Shown here in pieces: positions 25,444 to 34,721 of a stretch of DNA of 64,000 nt (positions within the stretch are counted from its first letter, which is position 1; each line of letters opens with the position of its first letter). Origin of the DNA: Mucilaginibacter gossypiicola. GTDB lineage: Bacteria; Bacteroidota; Bacteroidia; Sphingobacteriales; Sphingobacteriaceae. The notes beneath the pieces are model-generated. The model made no database searches and was not told the DNA's origin. It saw only the letters and a program-made list of their open reading frames with translations. The stretch is from assembly GCF_900110105.1 (NCBI RefSeq), contig NZ_FOCL01000006.1:310001-374000 (forward strand). The letters run 5' to 3'. The position numbers and the translations under genes were made by a program.

Positions 25444-28400
25444 ATGAAAAAGCTTTACTTTATTATTTTAACACTAATAATTATTGGGGTTGGGGGCGTT
25501 GCAAACGCTCAGATCACCACCTCGGTACTTGTTGGTAAAGTTACAGATCAGAAAGGTGCTACGCTTCCGGGTGTAACCATTTCTGTACTTAATACCAGTA
25601 CGGGTACCAGGTATGGTGCACAAACCAATGCCGAAGGCCGTTTCTCGGTTAACAACATTAACCCGGGTGGTCCTTACACTGTAACTGCTACTTTTATCGG
25701 TTACAAAAAAGACGAAAAAAGCGATCTTACCCTTCAATTAGGCAACGCCACTTTAAACTTTGTATTGCAGGACGAAACTACAACCTTGCAAGAAGTTAAA
25801 GTAAAAGCTTCTGCTGGTCCGGCAAAAACAGGTGCAAGTACCCGTATCGGTCAAAACCAGATCCGCACTGCTCCTTCAATTAACCGCAGCTTACAGGATT
25901 TAACCAGAAATACCCCTCAAAGTAATAATAACTCATTTCAAGGTACCAACTACCGTTATAACAACGTAACGCTTGACGGTGCTATCAACAACGATGCGAT
26001 CGGTTTCAGCCCATCATTAGGTGGTCAAAACAACGCTTCTGGTCAGGTAGGTAGCAGTACCCGTACAAGCCCTATATCACTTGACGCTATCCAGGATATC
26101 CAGGTTTATGTTGCTCCTTACGATATCAAAATCGGTAACGTATTAGGTGGTAGTATCAACGCTGTAACCCGTAGCGGTACAAATGATTTTAGTGGTGCGG
26201 TTTACGGTTACGGCCGTGGCTCGTTCATGGTTGGTGCTAACAATGCTAAAGCTGCGTTAGGTGGTGATGGTTCAAAACTTAGCGATTTTCATGATTACCA
26301 AAGTGGTATCCGTTTAGGTTTCCCTATCATTAAAAACAAATTATTCTTCTTTACCAATGAGGAAATTGCCCGCAGACAGGATCCCGTTATCCGTGGTTTA
26401 GATCATAATGGTGCTTCTAATATCTTAAGCCAGGCTGATGGTGATAAATTGGTTGCTGCATTTAAATCATTTACAGGCGGTATCGATCCGGGTACTTATA
26501 ACAATACTACCATCTTCTCTAACTCAAACAAATACTTTAACCGTTTGGATTGGAATATTGATGATCACAACCAATTGACTATCCGTAACAATACCATTAG
26601 CTCAAAAGCTACTAACTTAGAGCGCGATCAGCAAAACTTCCGTTTCAGCGGTATTGACTACACTTCACATAACAACTCAACCTCAACTGTTGCTGAGTTA
26701 AAATCAAGATTTTCAGGTAACCTGAGCAATAGTTTGGTATTAGGATATTCTGCGGTACATGATTATCGCGATCCTAACTCAAACCCTGCTTTACCGCAAA
26801 TCGAGATCACCGGCCGTACTCCTGGTACAACTATATTCATGGGTACCGACCGCGAGGCTGCTATATTTGATATGCACCAGAAGACAGCTGAGTTTACTGA
26901 TAACTTGACCTGGACAAAAGGAAAGCATACGTTTACATTTGGTACGCACAATGAGTTTTATAACATCACTTATAACTTTGTGAACGCGTGGAATGGTCGT
27001 ATTGCGTATAACAGCATTGAAGATTTTATTAATAATGCTCCAGCACGTGTACGTGCCAACTTTAACTATACTGATAACACACGCGATTATATCTTAGCGC
27101 ACCCTTCAGCTCAGTTTAAAGTTAACCTGTTGAGCTTATATGGTCAGGATGATATTCAGTTAACTGATAATTTCAAATTGACAGTAGCTTTACGTGCTGA
27201 TTATGCTGGTGTACCAAACAAACAGCCATTGAGTGATAAAACAACCAACGCTCCGGTTGATCCAAACTATGGTACTACCTACACTTACACCAAACCTAAA
27301 GATATCAAACAAAATTACCTGGGTAATATAGAGTGGAACCCACGTGTATCATTTAACTATGATGCAAATGGTGATCAAAGTGTTATTTTGCGTGGCGGTA
27401 GCGGCTTCTTTACTGGTCGTGTTCCGTTTGCATGGTTTGGTTATGCGTTTTATAACAACGGTGCTACTTATGGCGCTTATGATAAAAAATCATCTGCAGG
27501 TCCGTTTACAGCCGGTACTAACCCTGTACAAGCGCCATCTAATGGTGGTTTAAATTTCGTTAATCAACAAGGTGGCGTTAATACTAGTGCAACCGGTGCT
27601 ACCCAGGTAGATATGATTGATAACAACTTCAAAATGCCACAGGTATGGAGAAGCAGTTTAGCTGTTGATTATACTACTGATAACCAGTGGAAATTTACTG
27701 CTGAAGGTATTTATACTAAAGTTATTCATGACTTGAAATTTCAGCAGGTAAATACCAAGGATAGCGTAACTTATTATCCTTATGATACTCAGCACCAGCA
27801 GCCTATATTTATTAACAAGGGAATCAACTCAAAATATACCAATGCTTATTTGTTATCAAACACAAGCGAAGGTTACCGTTACAGCGCCACTGTACAGGTA
27901 GCAAAATTCACCCAGTTTGATCAGCAGAGTGCATTAAACTTCTCAGTTGCCTATACCTATGGTCATTCAAAAGATGTTACCAATGGTATCCGTAACTCAA
28001 TGGAGTCTAACTGGCAGTTAAACCAGGCCTTAAATCCTAACAACCCGGGTTTAGCCAATTCAAACTTTGATATCCGTCACCGTATTGTGTCAAATGTGAA
28101 CTTCAAACATGATTGGGATGCCGGACACAACTATACTGCTAACTTCACCTTCTTCTTTAGCGCACAAAGCGGTAACCCATACACTTATGATACCTATCCA
28201 AATGCTACAGATGGAACAGGTCAGCAATTGAGCCTGGCTTACATCCCTAACAGGGGCGAAACTTCTAAGTTTATAGTTGATCAGGTGAAAAACGGTGTGG
28301 TAGTACAAACTGCTGCTCAACAGGTAGCTGCATTTGACGCATTTATCGATAACGATAAGTATTTAAGCTCACGTCGTGGTCAGTTTACTGAGCGTAATGC

Positions 28401-28758
28401 TGCCTTTACACCTTGGAATAATCAATTAGACTTCCGCTTTACTCAAGACTTTAAATTTGGTAATGGTAAACACAAACAGATGATCACATTTACTTATGAC
28501 ATCATCAACCTTACCAATTTATTGAACAAAAGTTGGGGCCAATATTATTTCTCAGCAAATACATTCAACTCTTCGGCAAGTGTTGGCTTAACACCTGTTA
28601 GCAAATTACCAGGCGCAGCTGGCGGCCCTACATTTGTTAAAGATGGTAATGTGACCTCATACCCAACTTACAATTTCACCAATCCTGGTGTACCATATTC
28701 AGTTGATTTGTTTGCTTCACGCTGGCAAATGCAATTTGGTGTACGTTACAGCTGGTAA
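25444..28758 (+). CDS. Oar-like TonB-dependent outer-membrane receptor
   Basis: A 1104-residue receptor with a signal peptide (ending VANAQ), an N-terminal carboxypeptidase-regulatory-like beta domain ('LVGKVTDQKGATLPGVTISVLN'), a plug domain ('VTLDGAINNDAIGFSPSLGGQ', 'ISLDAIQDIQVYVAPYDIKIGNVLGGSINAVTRSGTN') and a large 22-strand barrel ending WQMQFGVRYSW. The ending in an aromatic residue is typical of outer-membrane proteins. It is of the Oar/TonB-plug type and not SusC-like; no SusD gene follows. The ATG at 25444 is preferred because it begins the signal peptide. The ligand is unknown. Immediately convergent is a two-component system with matching upstream motifs. Confidence 0.92.
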   Translation: MKKLYFIILTLIIIGVGGVANAQITTSVLVGKVTDQKGATLPGVTISVLNTSTGTRYGAQTNAEGRFSVNNINPGGPYTVTATFIGYKKDEKSDLTLQLGNATLNFVLQDETTTLQEVKVKASAGPAKTGASTRIGQNQIRTAPSINRSLQDLTRNTPQSNNNSFQGTNYRYNNVTLDGAINNDAIGFSPSLGGQNNASGQVGSSTRTSPISLDAIQDIQVYVAPYDIKIGNVLGGSINAVTRSGTNDFSGAVYGYGRGSFMVGANNAKAALGGDGSKLSDFHDYQSGIRLGFPIIKNKLFFFTNEEIARRQDPVIRGLDHNGASNILSQADGDKLVAAFKSFTGGIDPGTYNNTTIFSNSNKYFNRLDWNIDDHNQLTIRNNTISSKATNLERDQQNFRFSGIDYTSHNNSTSTVAELKSRFSGNLSNSLVLGYSAVHDYRDPNSNPALPQIEITGRTPGTTIFMGTDREAAIFDMHQKTAEFTDNLTWTKGKHTFTFGTHNEFYNITYNFVNAWNGRIAYNSIEDFINNAPARVRANFNYTDNTRDYILAHPSAQFKVNLLSLYGQDDIQLTDNFKLTVALRADYAGVPNKQPLSDKTTNAPVDPNYGTTYTYTKPKDIKQNYLGNIEWNPRVSFNYDANGDQSVILRGGSGFFTGRVPFAWFGYAFYNNGATYGAYDKKSSAGPFTAGTNPVQAPSNGGLNFVNQQGGVNTSATGATQVDMIDNNFKMPQVWRSSLAVDYTTDNQWKFTAEGIYTKVIHDLKFQQVNTKDSVTYYPYDTQHQQPIFINKGINSKYTNAYLLSNTSEGYRYSATVQVAKFTQFDQQSALNFSVAYTYGHSKDVTNGIRNSMESNWQLNQALNPNNPGLANSNFDIRHRIVSNVNFKHDWDAGHNYTANFTFFFSAQSGNPYTYDTYPNATDGTGQQLSLAYIPNRGETSKFIVDQVKNGVVVQTAAQQVAAFDAFIDNDKYLSSRRGQFTERNAAFTPWNNQLDFRFTQDFKFGNGKHKQMITFTYDIINLTNLLNKSWGQYYFSANTFNSSASVGLTPVSKLPGAAGGPTFVKDGNVTSYPTYNFTNPGVPYSVDLFASRWQMQFGVRYSW

Positions 28759-28783
28759 TTATAAAACAAACTATAACTAATAA

Positions 28784-28813
28784 AAACGCCTCCGATGGAA
28801 ATCGGAGGCGTTT
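28784..28813. terminator. Bidirectional terminator between the TonB receptor and the response regulator
   Basis: AAACGCCTCCGAT (28784-28796) pairs perfectly with ATCGGAGGCGTTT (28801-28813) around a GGAA loop; T-rich flanks occur on both sides, as expected for two convergent genes. Confidence 0.88.
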
Positions 28814-28839
28814 GTGTTTTGGATGGAATGATCTGTGAC

Positions 28840-29535
28840 CTACCAAACCAACCTATAGCCCACCGTACGAATGGTGATGATTTGTACATTAGGATCGGCT
28901 TTTAGGTGGCCGCGCAGTTTGTTAATAAATACATCGAGGCTGCGCGCGTTAAAAAAACTGTCGTCGCCCCATAACTCATCAAGCAACAATTTTCTGGGTA
29001 TTATTTCATGCTGATTTTTGCAGAGCAGTTTCAGGATATCACTTTCCCGGTTGGTTAACTGCCATGTGTTAATGCCCTGACGCACCGTATTTTTAAGCGG
29101 CGTAAAATTGATGCTCCCTATCTGGTAGTTTTCATTTTCAGGCTTTTGCTTCGGCGTATCAAGTAAACGGTTGCTGCTTAAAAGTACTTTTATCCTGATG
29201 ATTAGCTCCTCCACACTAAAAGGCTTCTTTAAATAATCATTAGCACCAAACTCAAAGCCGGCTACAACATCTTTAGGCTGCGAGCGGGCGGTCAAAAATA
29301 TAATAGGCGTTAGCTTGTCTGTTTCACGAATTTTTTTAGCTACTTGAAAACCATCCATTTTGGGCATCATCACGTCAAGCGCCATAATATCGGGTTTTGA
29401 GCTTTGATACTTTTGCAGCGCCTGTTCACCATTGGCGCATAGTATTACTTCAATGTTGCTTTCTTCAAGGCTTTCGCGTACAATATGCGCAAGCGCCAAT
29501 TCGTCCTCAGCTAATAATACGCGGATCTTATTCAT
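28840..29535 (-). CDS. OmpR/PhoB-family response regulator
   Basis: A 231-residue regulator. The receiver domain has acidic pocket residues E10/D11, the phosphoacceptor D54 in MALDVMMPKMDG, T82 and K104 (YLKKPF). The C-terminal winged-helix domain contains 'LTNRESDILKLLCKNQHEIIPRKLLLDELWG' and ends 'IQIITIRTVGYRLVW'. The frame is open to 29583, but the ATG at 29535 begins MNKIRVLLAEDE. It overlaps the end of the sensor kinase gene by 8 nt, so translation is probably coupled. It is of the same kind as Bacteroides RprY. The target genes are not known; see the shared TGTTAA motifs. Confidence 0.93.
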   Translation of the reverse strand: MNKIRVLLAEDELALAHIVRESLEESNIEVILCANGEQALQKYQSSKPDIMALDVMMPKMDGFQVAKKIRETDKLTPIIFLTARSQPKDVVAGFEFGANDYLKKPFSVEELIIRIKVLLSSNRLLDTPKQKPENENYQIGSINFTPLKNTVRQGINTWQLTNRESDILKLLCKNQHEIIPRKLLLDELWGDDSFFNARSLDVFINKLRGHLKADPNVQIITIRTVGYRLVW

Positions 29536-31231
29536 TATTTTGTGGTAGGGTGACGGTAAATTCTGTACCGGTATTAATATCACTTTTTACCGTGATCGTG
29601 CCTTTATGAGCCTCTACAATATACTTAACGTAACTTAATCCAAGCCCAGTGCCTTTTACATTATGCAGGTTACCGGTAGGTACACGATGAAATTTATCAA
29701 AAATATGGTTGATATGTGATGCTGGTATACCAATACCCTTGTCTGTGACAGATAGCTGTACTTTATTGGCATTTGACTGGAGATTTATATAAACGCTGGC
29801 CGGTTCGTTTGAATATTTAATTGCATTGTCAATAAGGTTTGTGATCACATTTCTTAAATGAAGTAAATCGGCATTAACATGCTTAATACCGGTTTTATTG
29901 GTATAAGTTATCGAAACCTCTTTACCTGCTTTCAGTTTTTCAGAAGTTATCACCTCATTAATTAACGTATCAATTTCGATTTTTTCTTTTATTAATGATA
30001 TTTCATTGTTTTCAAAAGCTGCTACGTTAAGAACTTTAGTAACCAGTTCGTTTAAACGGTTAAGCTCGCTACGTGATGTTTGCAGGTAGCGTTGGGTTTT
30101 ATCGGGATCATTCGATACGTTAAATTTCTGCAGGCCTTCAATGGCTACGGTTATAGTGGCAATAGGGGTTTTAAATTCATGAGTCATATTGTTGATGAAA
30201 TCGTCTTTTAACTCCGCAAGCCGTTTTTGCTGTTTTAACATACTTACAATATAATAAAAGCAATAAATGGTAAACAGAATGAGCAACACCGAACAAATAA
30301 GTGTGAGCATCATCCCTTTAATAACAATAGATTGCGCCTGATGAAAAGTAGCTCTGAAAAATAATGGCTCGAAATTATGCTGATTAAAAAGAAGAAAGGC
30401 ATTGTATCTATAATTATACTCAGTGGTTTCGCTATAACTTGACGTTGGGCTTTGCGGCTGGGTTGGGGTATTTGTTACAGCTATATTGAACGGACTATAG
30501 ATGTGCATTTTTTTAAGTTCGGCAGTATAGTATTTTTTGATCTTCAGAACGGAGGCTTGCCGATAACTAGTCGGCATTGAAAAGGTGGCGTTTTTAAAAA
30601 TGGAATCATAAGGTAATGGCTTGGTATCCTGCTTTTTTGATGATGCAGGTGGCAATACCGGAATATCGCCAGTACTTAGTATGGTAATGATGTAAGATGC
30701 TACTTCGGGAGTATAAAAAGCCATTTCAGTTAGTACTTGCGGAACCGTAGCTGTGTTGCCAACTTTGTGTTTATAGTAGTTGTATATCGGTATGCTTGAG
30801 GGAATAGGATTGCTTGATTGGGAGTGGCGATTGGAGATCCAGATGTTGAGCGGCGCATTGGCATCATTTTCTTTAATTGGCGGTGTCACTTTTGCAACTA
30901 TCGCGTGAGAATGTTTTTGCTTTGATTGACCGTAAACGGTATCAATAATCTCATTCTGAAAAAAATGCTTTTGAATATCTTGAAGGCGAACGGTATCAAT
31001 CTTTATCTCAACGTTATGATCCGAAAGTCTCCTTACTAAAACCGTTCTTATCGAATCAAAGTAATCTTTTTTACAGCTATCGAGCGCATGCTGCATTGCA
31101 ACATCAATGTTTGCATCAAAGTTTTTTTTGTTTACCCGGTAGGCGTTTATACTCCAGTAGGTTTGAAAAACAATGATGCCGCTTAGCGATAAGGCTATCA
31201 GTACTAATACAATTTTTAGTTTCTTTTTCAT
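29528..31231 (-). CDS. Sensor histidine kinase
   Basis: A 567-residue membrane kinase: an N-terminal membrane segment (residues about 6-26), a large periplasmic sensor region of about 280 residues, a second membrane segment (MMLTLICSVLLILFTIYCFYYIV) and then the dimerisation domain with the phosphoacceptor in NNMTHEFKTPIATI. The ATPase domain shows an N box (NVITNLIDNAIKYS), G1 (VTDKGIGIP), an F box (IFDKFHRVP) and G2 (GTGLGLSYVK). No HAMP or PAS domain is evident. It is transcribed together with the response regulator downstream. The signal is unknown; the large periplasmic part is typical of RprX-like kinases. Confidence 0.93.
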   Translation of the reverse strand: MKKKLKIVLVLIALSLSGIIVFQTYWSINAYRVNKKNFDANIDVAMQHALDSCKKDYFDSIRTVLVRRLSDHNVEIKIDTVRLQDIQKHFFQNEIIDTVYGQSKQKHSHAIVAKVTPPIKENDANAPLNIWISNRHSQSSNPIPSSIPIYNYYKHKVGNTATVPQVLTEMAFYTPEVASYIITILSTGDIPVLPPASSKKQDTKPLPYDSIFKNATFSMPTSYRQASVLKIKKYYTAELKKMHIYSPFNIAVTNTPTQPQSPTSSYSETTEYNYRYNAFLLFNQHNFEPLFFRATFHQAQSIVIKGMMLTLICSVLLILFTIYCFYYIVSMLKQQKRLAELKDDFINNMTHEFKTPIATITVAIEGLQKFNVSNDPDKTQRYLQTSRSELNRLNELVTKVLNVAAFENNEISLIKEKIEIDTLINEVITSEKLKAGKEVSITYTNKTGIKHVNADLLHLRNVITNLIDNAIKYSNEPASVYINLQSNANKVQLSVTDKGIGIPASHINHIFDKFHRVPTGNLHNVKGTGLGLSYVKYIVEAHKGTITVKSDINTGTEFTVTLPQNNE

Positions 31232-31284
31232 GTAAATTATTGCTTACGATAAATGTAGGTTCGTCATAAGCAGGCATTGCAATT

Positions 31285-31324
31285 TGTTAACATTGCTTAA
31301 CATTTAATAACCGGTGTTAATATT
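31285..31324 (-). promoter_or_regulatory. TGTTAA motif array upstream of the two-component operon
   Basis: On the plus strand: TGTTAA (31285-31290), a 6-nt gap and TTAACA (31297-31302), followed by TGTTAATATT (31315-31324). It lies 54-93 nt upstream of the kinase start codon. The TGTTAATAT 9-mer also occurs at 25371 upstream of the TonB receptor. Confidence 0.45.
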
Positions 31325-31331
31325 GTTGCAC

Positions 31332-31364
31332 AAAAAATGCCGCCTCAAAATATGAAACGGCATT
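31332..31364 (-). terminator. Terminator after the OlsF-like gene
   Basis: AATGCCG (31336-31342) pairs with CGGCATT (31358-31364); on the minus strand the stem is followed by a T-run. It separates the acyltransferase gene from the kinase operon. Confidence 0.75.
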
Positions 31365-31390
31365 GATAAGTTTAACGGTAAATAGAGTTG

Positions 31391-33145
31391 TTATAAATTT
31401 TTCCCCAGCTTATCCAATATATCCTGTGGTACCTTTTCAAGGTCGAGTACCAGGAAGCCGTCCAAACAATCTGCAAATTTAGGATCGATGTTGAAACTGA
31501 TGATCTTTGCATTCAGGGCAATATATTGACGTAGTAATACCGGAACTTTCATATTACGGGTTTCTACTTCTGATATCAGGTTATCAAGGCCTTTAAAACT
31601 ATCTTCGCCGGCCATAAGCAGGTCGGTATCAATTTTGGCAAAATCAACCTTGAATTTCTTGCGTGGTTTAACATATTGCGCCATTTCATGGTCGAAATGG
31701 TTACGGTTGATATAATCGACAATAAGCGATTTAGAAAATTTGGAGAACGAATTGCTGATGCTTACCGGGCCTATCAGATAACGATAGCGTGGGTTATCAA
31801 TCAGGAATTTTAGAATGCCTTTCCATAACAGGAATAACGGCAGCGGTTTTGTCTGATATTCCTTACGGATCCATGAACGGCCCAGTTCCAGACTTCTTCG
31901 TAATACAGGTATAAACTGGGTTTTAAGCTTAAACAGCTCATTTACATAAAACCCTTTTTTGCCTACGCTGTAAAATATCTCGTCGCCCAAACCTATCCGA
32001 TAAGCTCCGACTATGCGTTTGGCTTCAAAGTCCCAAATGAATAGATGATGATAATAAATATCGTACTCATCAAGGTCGATAGCTTTATTTGTCCCTTCGC
32101 CAACCTCACGGAAGGTGATTTCACGCAGCCTGCCTATTTCCCGTATCACATTGGGAATAGTTGATGTTGGAACGATGAACACCTCGTAATTTTTCTCGGT
32201 CCAAACTTTATAGGTTTCGCGTAGTGGTTCTATCTCCTTTTCAAGAATGGCACTATCTATTTCCGGCGTAACTTCTTCTGCTTCACGTTTAATCTTAAAC
32301 AGGTTACGCGGACTGAATATTTTCTTCTCTTCTTCCAAACCTGTGCCTAAAGCATAGGTACGGGCGCGTAAAAAGTTAAGCAGCTTGGTGGTATTGGTAT
32401 ACTCCGGAATTTCGGTTACGTTAATAGGCTTGCCTATGCGCAGCTTAATAGTATGCCCATGTTTGTTAAATAACTCTGATGGCAACTTAGCGGTACGCAG
32501 GGTAGGGTGCAATAAGCTGAGGAGGTTAAACAGCAAGCCGTTGTTGCCATGAAAATAAATGGGCACTACCGGTACTTTTGCCTTGGCTATTATTTTGCCT
32601 ACAACGGGGTGCCACATACGGTCGGTTACCTGTTTTTGTTCTACTTTAAAGGTTGATACTTCGCCGGCCGGGAAAATTCCTATCGGGGTACCCTGATTCA
32701 ATAGCTCGAGCGTGTTTTTTAAACCACTTATGCTTGATGAATGTTCAACGTTTTCAAAAGGGTTTACCGCAACAAAATAGTCGGCAAGGTTAGGGATTTT
32801 TTTTAGCAGGAAGTTCGCCATCAGCTTTGAATCGGGGCGGGCCATGCACAGGATTTTTAGCAAAACCATACCCTCAATACCTCCGTACGGATGATTGGCT
32901 ATGGCTATAAATGCGCCATCTTTAGGGATATTGCGCAATTCGCGCTCATCAAATTCAATATCAATTCCGCAACCTTCTAATATAGCATCAACAAACTCAG
33001 GGCCTTGTTTGGGTTGTGCCTGGGCAAACAGATCGTTAACCTGGTTTATCTTCATTAACTCCATCAATAAAGCGGCCAGGCCCGGCATTTTCAACTTATC
33101 CAGTTTGGTGGCTTTGGCAAACTCTTCGGTGGTTATAACTTTCAT
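31391..33145 (-). CDS. OlsF-like bifunctional acyltransferase (PlsC-like plus GNAT-like)
   Basis: A 584-residue two-domain protein. The N-terminal half is a PlsC-type acyltransferase with NHPYGGIEG (residues 84-92) and FPAGEVS (158-164). From about residue 310 the second half looks like a GNAT-related N-acyl amino acid synthase: 'IGRLREITFREVGEGTNKAIDLDEYDIYYHHLFIWD' followed by 'IVGAYRIGLGDEIF'. This arrangement matches OlsF, which makes ornithine lipids by N-acylating ornithine and then O-acylating the product, known from Serratia and Flavobacterium. The catalytic position usually aspartate is glutamate here. A lysophospholipid or other aminolipid acyltransferase remains possible. It should act at the inner face of the cytoplasmic membrane. 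Confidence 0.8.
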   Translation of the reverse strand: MKVITTEEFAKATKLDKLKMPGLAALLMELMKINQVNDLFAQAQPKQGPEFVDAILEGCGIDIEFDERELRNIPKDGAFIAIANHPYGGIEGMVLLKILCMARPDSKLMANFLLKKIPNLADYFVAVNPFENVEHSSSISGLKNTLELLNQGTPIGIFPAGEVSTFKVEQKQVTDRMWHPVVGKIIAKAKVPVVPIYFHGNNGLLFNLLSLLHPTLRTAKLPSELFNKHGHTIKLRIGKPINVTEIPEYTNTTKLLNFLRARTYALGTGLEEEKKIFSPRNLFKIKREAEEVTPEIDSAILEKEIEPLRETYKVWTEKNYEVFIVPTSTIPNVIREIGRLREITFREVGEGTNKAIDLDEYDIYYHHLFIWDFEAKRIVGAYRIGLGDEIFYSVGKKGFYVNELFKLKTQFIPVLRRSLELGRSWIRKEYQTKPLPLFLLWKGILKFLIDNPRYRYLIGPVSISNSFSKFSKSLIVDYINRNHFDHEMAQYVKPRKKFKVDFAKIDTDLLMAGEDSFKGLDNLISEVETRNMKVPVLLRQYIALNAKIISFNIDPKFADCLDGFLVLDLEKVPQDILDKLGKNL

Positions 33146-33219
33146 TGTTTATAAGCAGTATGTTTTAACAAATAAATATCCTAAATTTTTATTTAATTTA
33201 ACGCCGGTAACGTATATAA

Positions 33220-34089
33220 ATGAGGCCGCAAATTAAAAACTACCTGTCTGTCACGAAAAAAGAGTGGAACGGAATGGTAGTGTTGATTATTTTAATAGCG
33301 ATGGTTTTGTCGGCCCCTTATGTGTACCAGGCAAGCCACAAAGATAATACAATAAATTTTAAGGCTTTTGATAAAGCGACAGCCAAAACCGATAAAACAG
33401 ATAGCATTATAGCTGATGAGAGTGCTTCTGCTGTTGGTCATAATACAGGGGCTGCTGTTCTCTTTAAATTTAATCCCAACAATCTACCACTGGCCGATTG
33501 GGTAAAACTTGGCCTTACCGAACATCAGGCCCTGGTTATTAAACATTATGAAGAAAAAGGCGGACAGTTTTTTACCAAAGGCGATGTGAAAAAAATGTAC
33601 AGCATTGGCCCGGCCGAATACAAACGCATTGAACCTTATATTAACCTGCCCGACGGGCCGGCCTATTATAATAATAAAGTTAAAGCTGGTGAAGTGGTTG
33701 AAGTTAACACCGCCGATTCGGCCAGGCTTACGATGATCCACGGGATTGGCCCGGCATTTGCCCGTCGTATTGTTCGTTATCGCGAACGGGTTGGTGGCTT
33801 TTACAATAAAGAGCAGTTAAAAGAGGTTTATGGTATTGACGAAGAAAAGTATAACCAGATCAGGGCTGATATTGCTGTTGATGGTAAGCATATTATTAAA
33901 GTTAATATTAACGTGGCCACATTTGCCGAGCTTAAGCGCTTTCCTTATCTGAGCTATAAACAAATGGATGCTATTATTGCTTACCGTGATGAGCATGGTA
34001 ATTACAATACCTTGACCGATCTGAAAAATATAGCCATACTTAATGACGGAATTTTGCGTAAAATTGGGCCTTATTTAGTTTTCAAATGA
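33220..34089 (+). CDS. Helix-hairpin-helix (ComEA-like) protein
   Basis: A 289-residue protein with one N-terminal membrane segment (VVLIILIAMVLSAPYVY, residues about 16-35) and three helix-hairpin-helix units: residues about 90-145, then 'MIHGIGPAFARRIVRYRERVGGFYNKEQL' (about 180-208), and 'PYLSYKQMDAIIAYRDEHGNYNTLTDLKNI' near the end. ComEA homologues bind DNA at the outer face of the membrane during natural transformation; this one is longer and may serve another DNA-binding role. Its stop codon overlaps the apt start (ATGA), so the two genes are translationally coupled. Confidence 0.83.
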   Translation: MRPQIKNYLSVTKKEWNGMVVLIILIAMVLSAPYVYQASHKDNTINFKAFDKATAKTDKTDSIIADESASAVGHNTGAAVLFKFNPNNLPLADWVKLGLTEHQALVIKHYEEKGGQFFTKGDVKKMYSIGPAEYKRIEPYINLPDGPAYYNNKVKAGEVVEVNTADSARLTMIHGIGPAFARRIVRYRERVGGFYNKEQLKEVYGIDEEKYNQIRADIAVDGKHIIKVNINVATFAELKRFPYLSYKQMDAIIAYRDEHGNYNTLTDLKNIAILNDGILRKIGPYLVFK

Positions 34090-34613
34090 TAGCCCAGCAA
34101 ATAAAAGCAGCCATAAGGGACATTCCCGATTTTCCGAAACCAGGAATTATTTTTAAAGATATTACCCCGATACTTAAAGATCCCGAACTGTGCGAAAACA
34201 TTGTTGAGGCTTTTGTTGAGCAGCTGAAAGGAGTCCGTATTGATGTTGTAGCAGGAATTGAAAGCAGAGGCTTCCTGTTCGGGCTTACACTGGCTACCAA
34301 ATTAGGTGTCCCATTTATACCGGTGCGCAAGGCTGGTAAGCTGCCATTCACTATAAAACAAAAAGCGTACAAGCTGGAATACGGTACCGCGACTATTGAA
34401 TTGCACACCGATGCCTTTGAACCCGGTCAGCATATATTATTACATGACGATTTGCTGGCAACCGGCGGTACAGTGACGGCAGCCAGCGAGCTTATTAAGG
34501 AAATGGGTGGCGTAGTTGCCGGCTTTTCATTTGTGGTTGGGCTTGGCTTTTTGAATGGCCGGGAGCGTATAACACCTATCTGCGATAAGCTGGTAGTACT
34601 GGCCGATTATTAA
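34086..34613 (+). CDS. apt: Adenine phosphoribosyltransferase
   Basis: A 175-residue enzyme that converts adenine and PRPP to AMP in purine salvage. Visible are the N-terminal 'IRDIPDFPKPGIIFKDITPIL', the loop 'GIESRGFLFG' and the PRPP-binding motif 'HILLHDDLLATGGT' (residues about 117-130). The length is normal. It starts at the ATG that overlaps the preceding stop codon. Confidence 0.96.
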   Translation: MIAQQIKAAIRDIPDFPKPGIIFKDITPILKDPELCENIVEAFVEQLKGVRIDVVAGIESRGFLFGLTLATKLGVPFIPVRKAGKLPFTIKQKAYKLEYGTATIELHTDAFEPGQHILLHDDLLATGGTVTAASELIKEMGGVVAGFSFVVGLGFLNGRERITPICDKLVVLADY

Positions 34614-34639
34614 TCATTGTCTTTTTATTACTGAAAATG

Positions 34640-34721
34640 CCAGCGTTAGGGATGGAAGCGGATACCGGCCAATGTGCCTAATGCCTGTGCAGAGCGTACA
34701 GCCCGGGCCGGAGGTAACGCC
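34640..34721. repeat. Structured intergenic repeat element between apt and the next gene
   Basis: GCGTTA (34643-34648) pairs with TAACGC (34715-34720), and further in CCGGCC (34665-34670) pairs with GGCCGG (34706-34711). The sequence GTTAGGGATGGAAGCGG and the GCCCGGGCCGG block remind me of a recurrent intergenic element in related genomes, but I cannot verify that here. It ends directly at the GTG start of the following gene. Confidence 0.5.
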
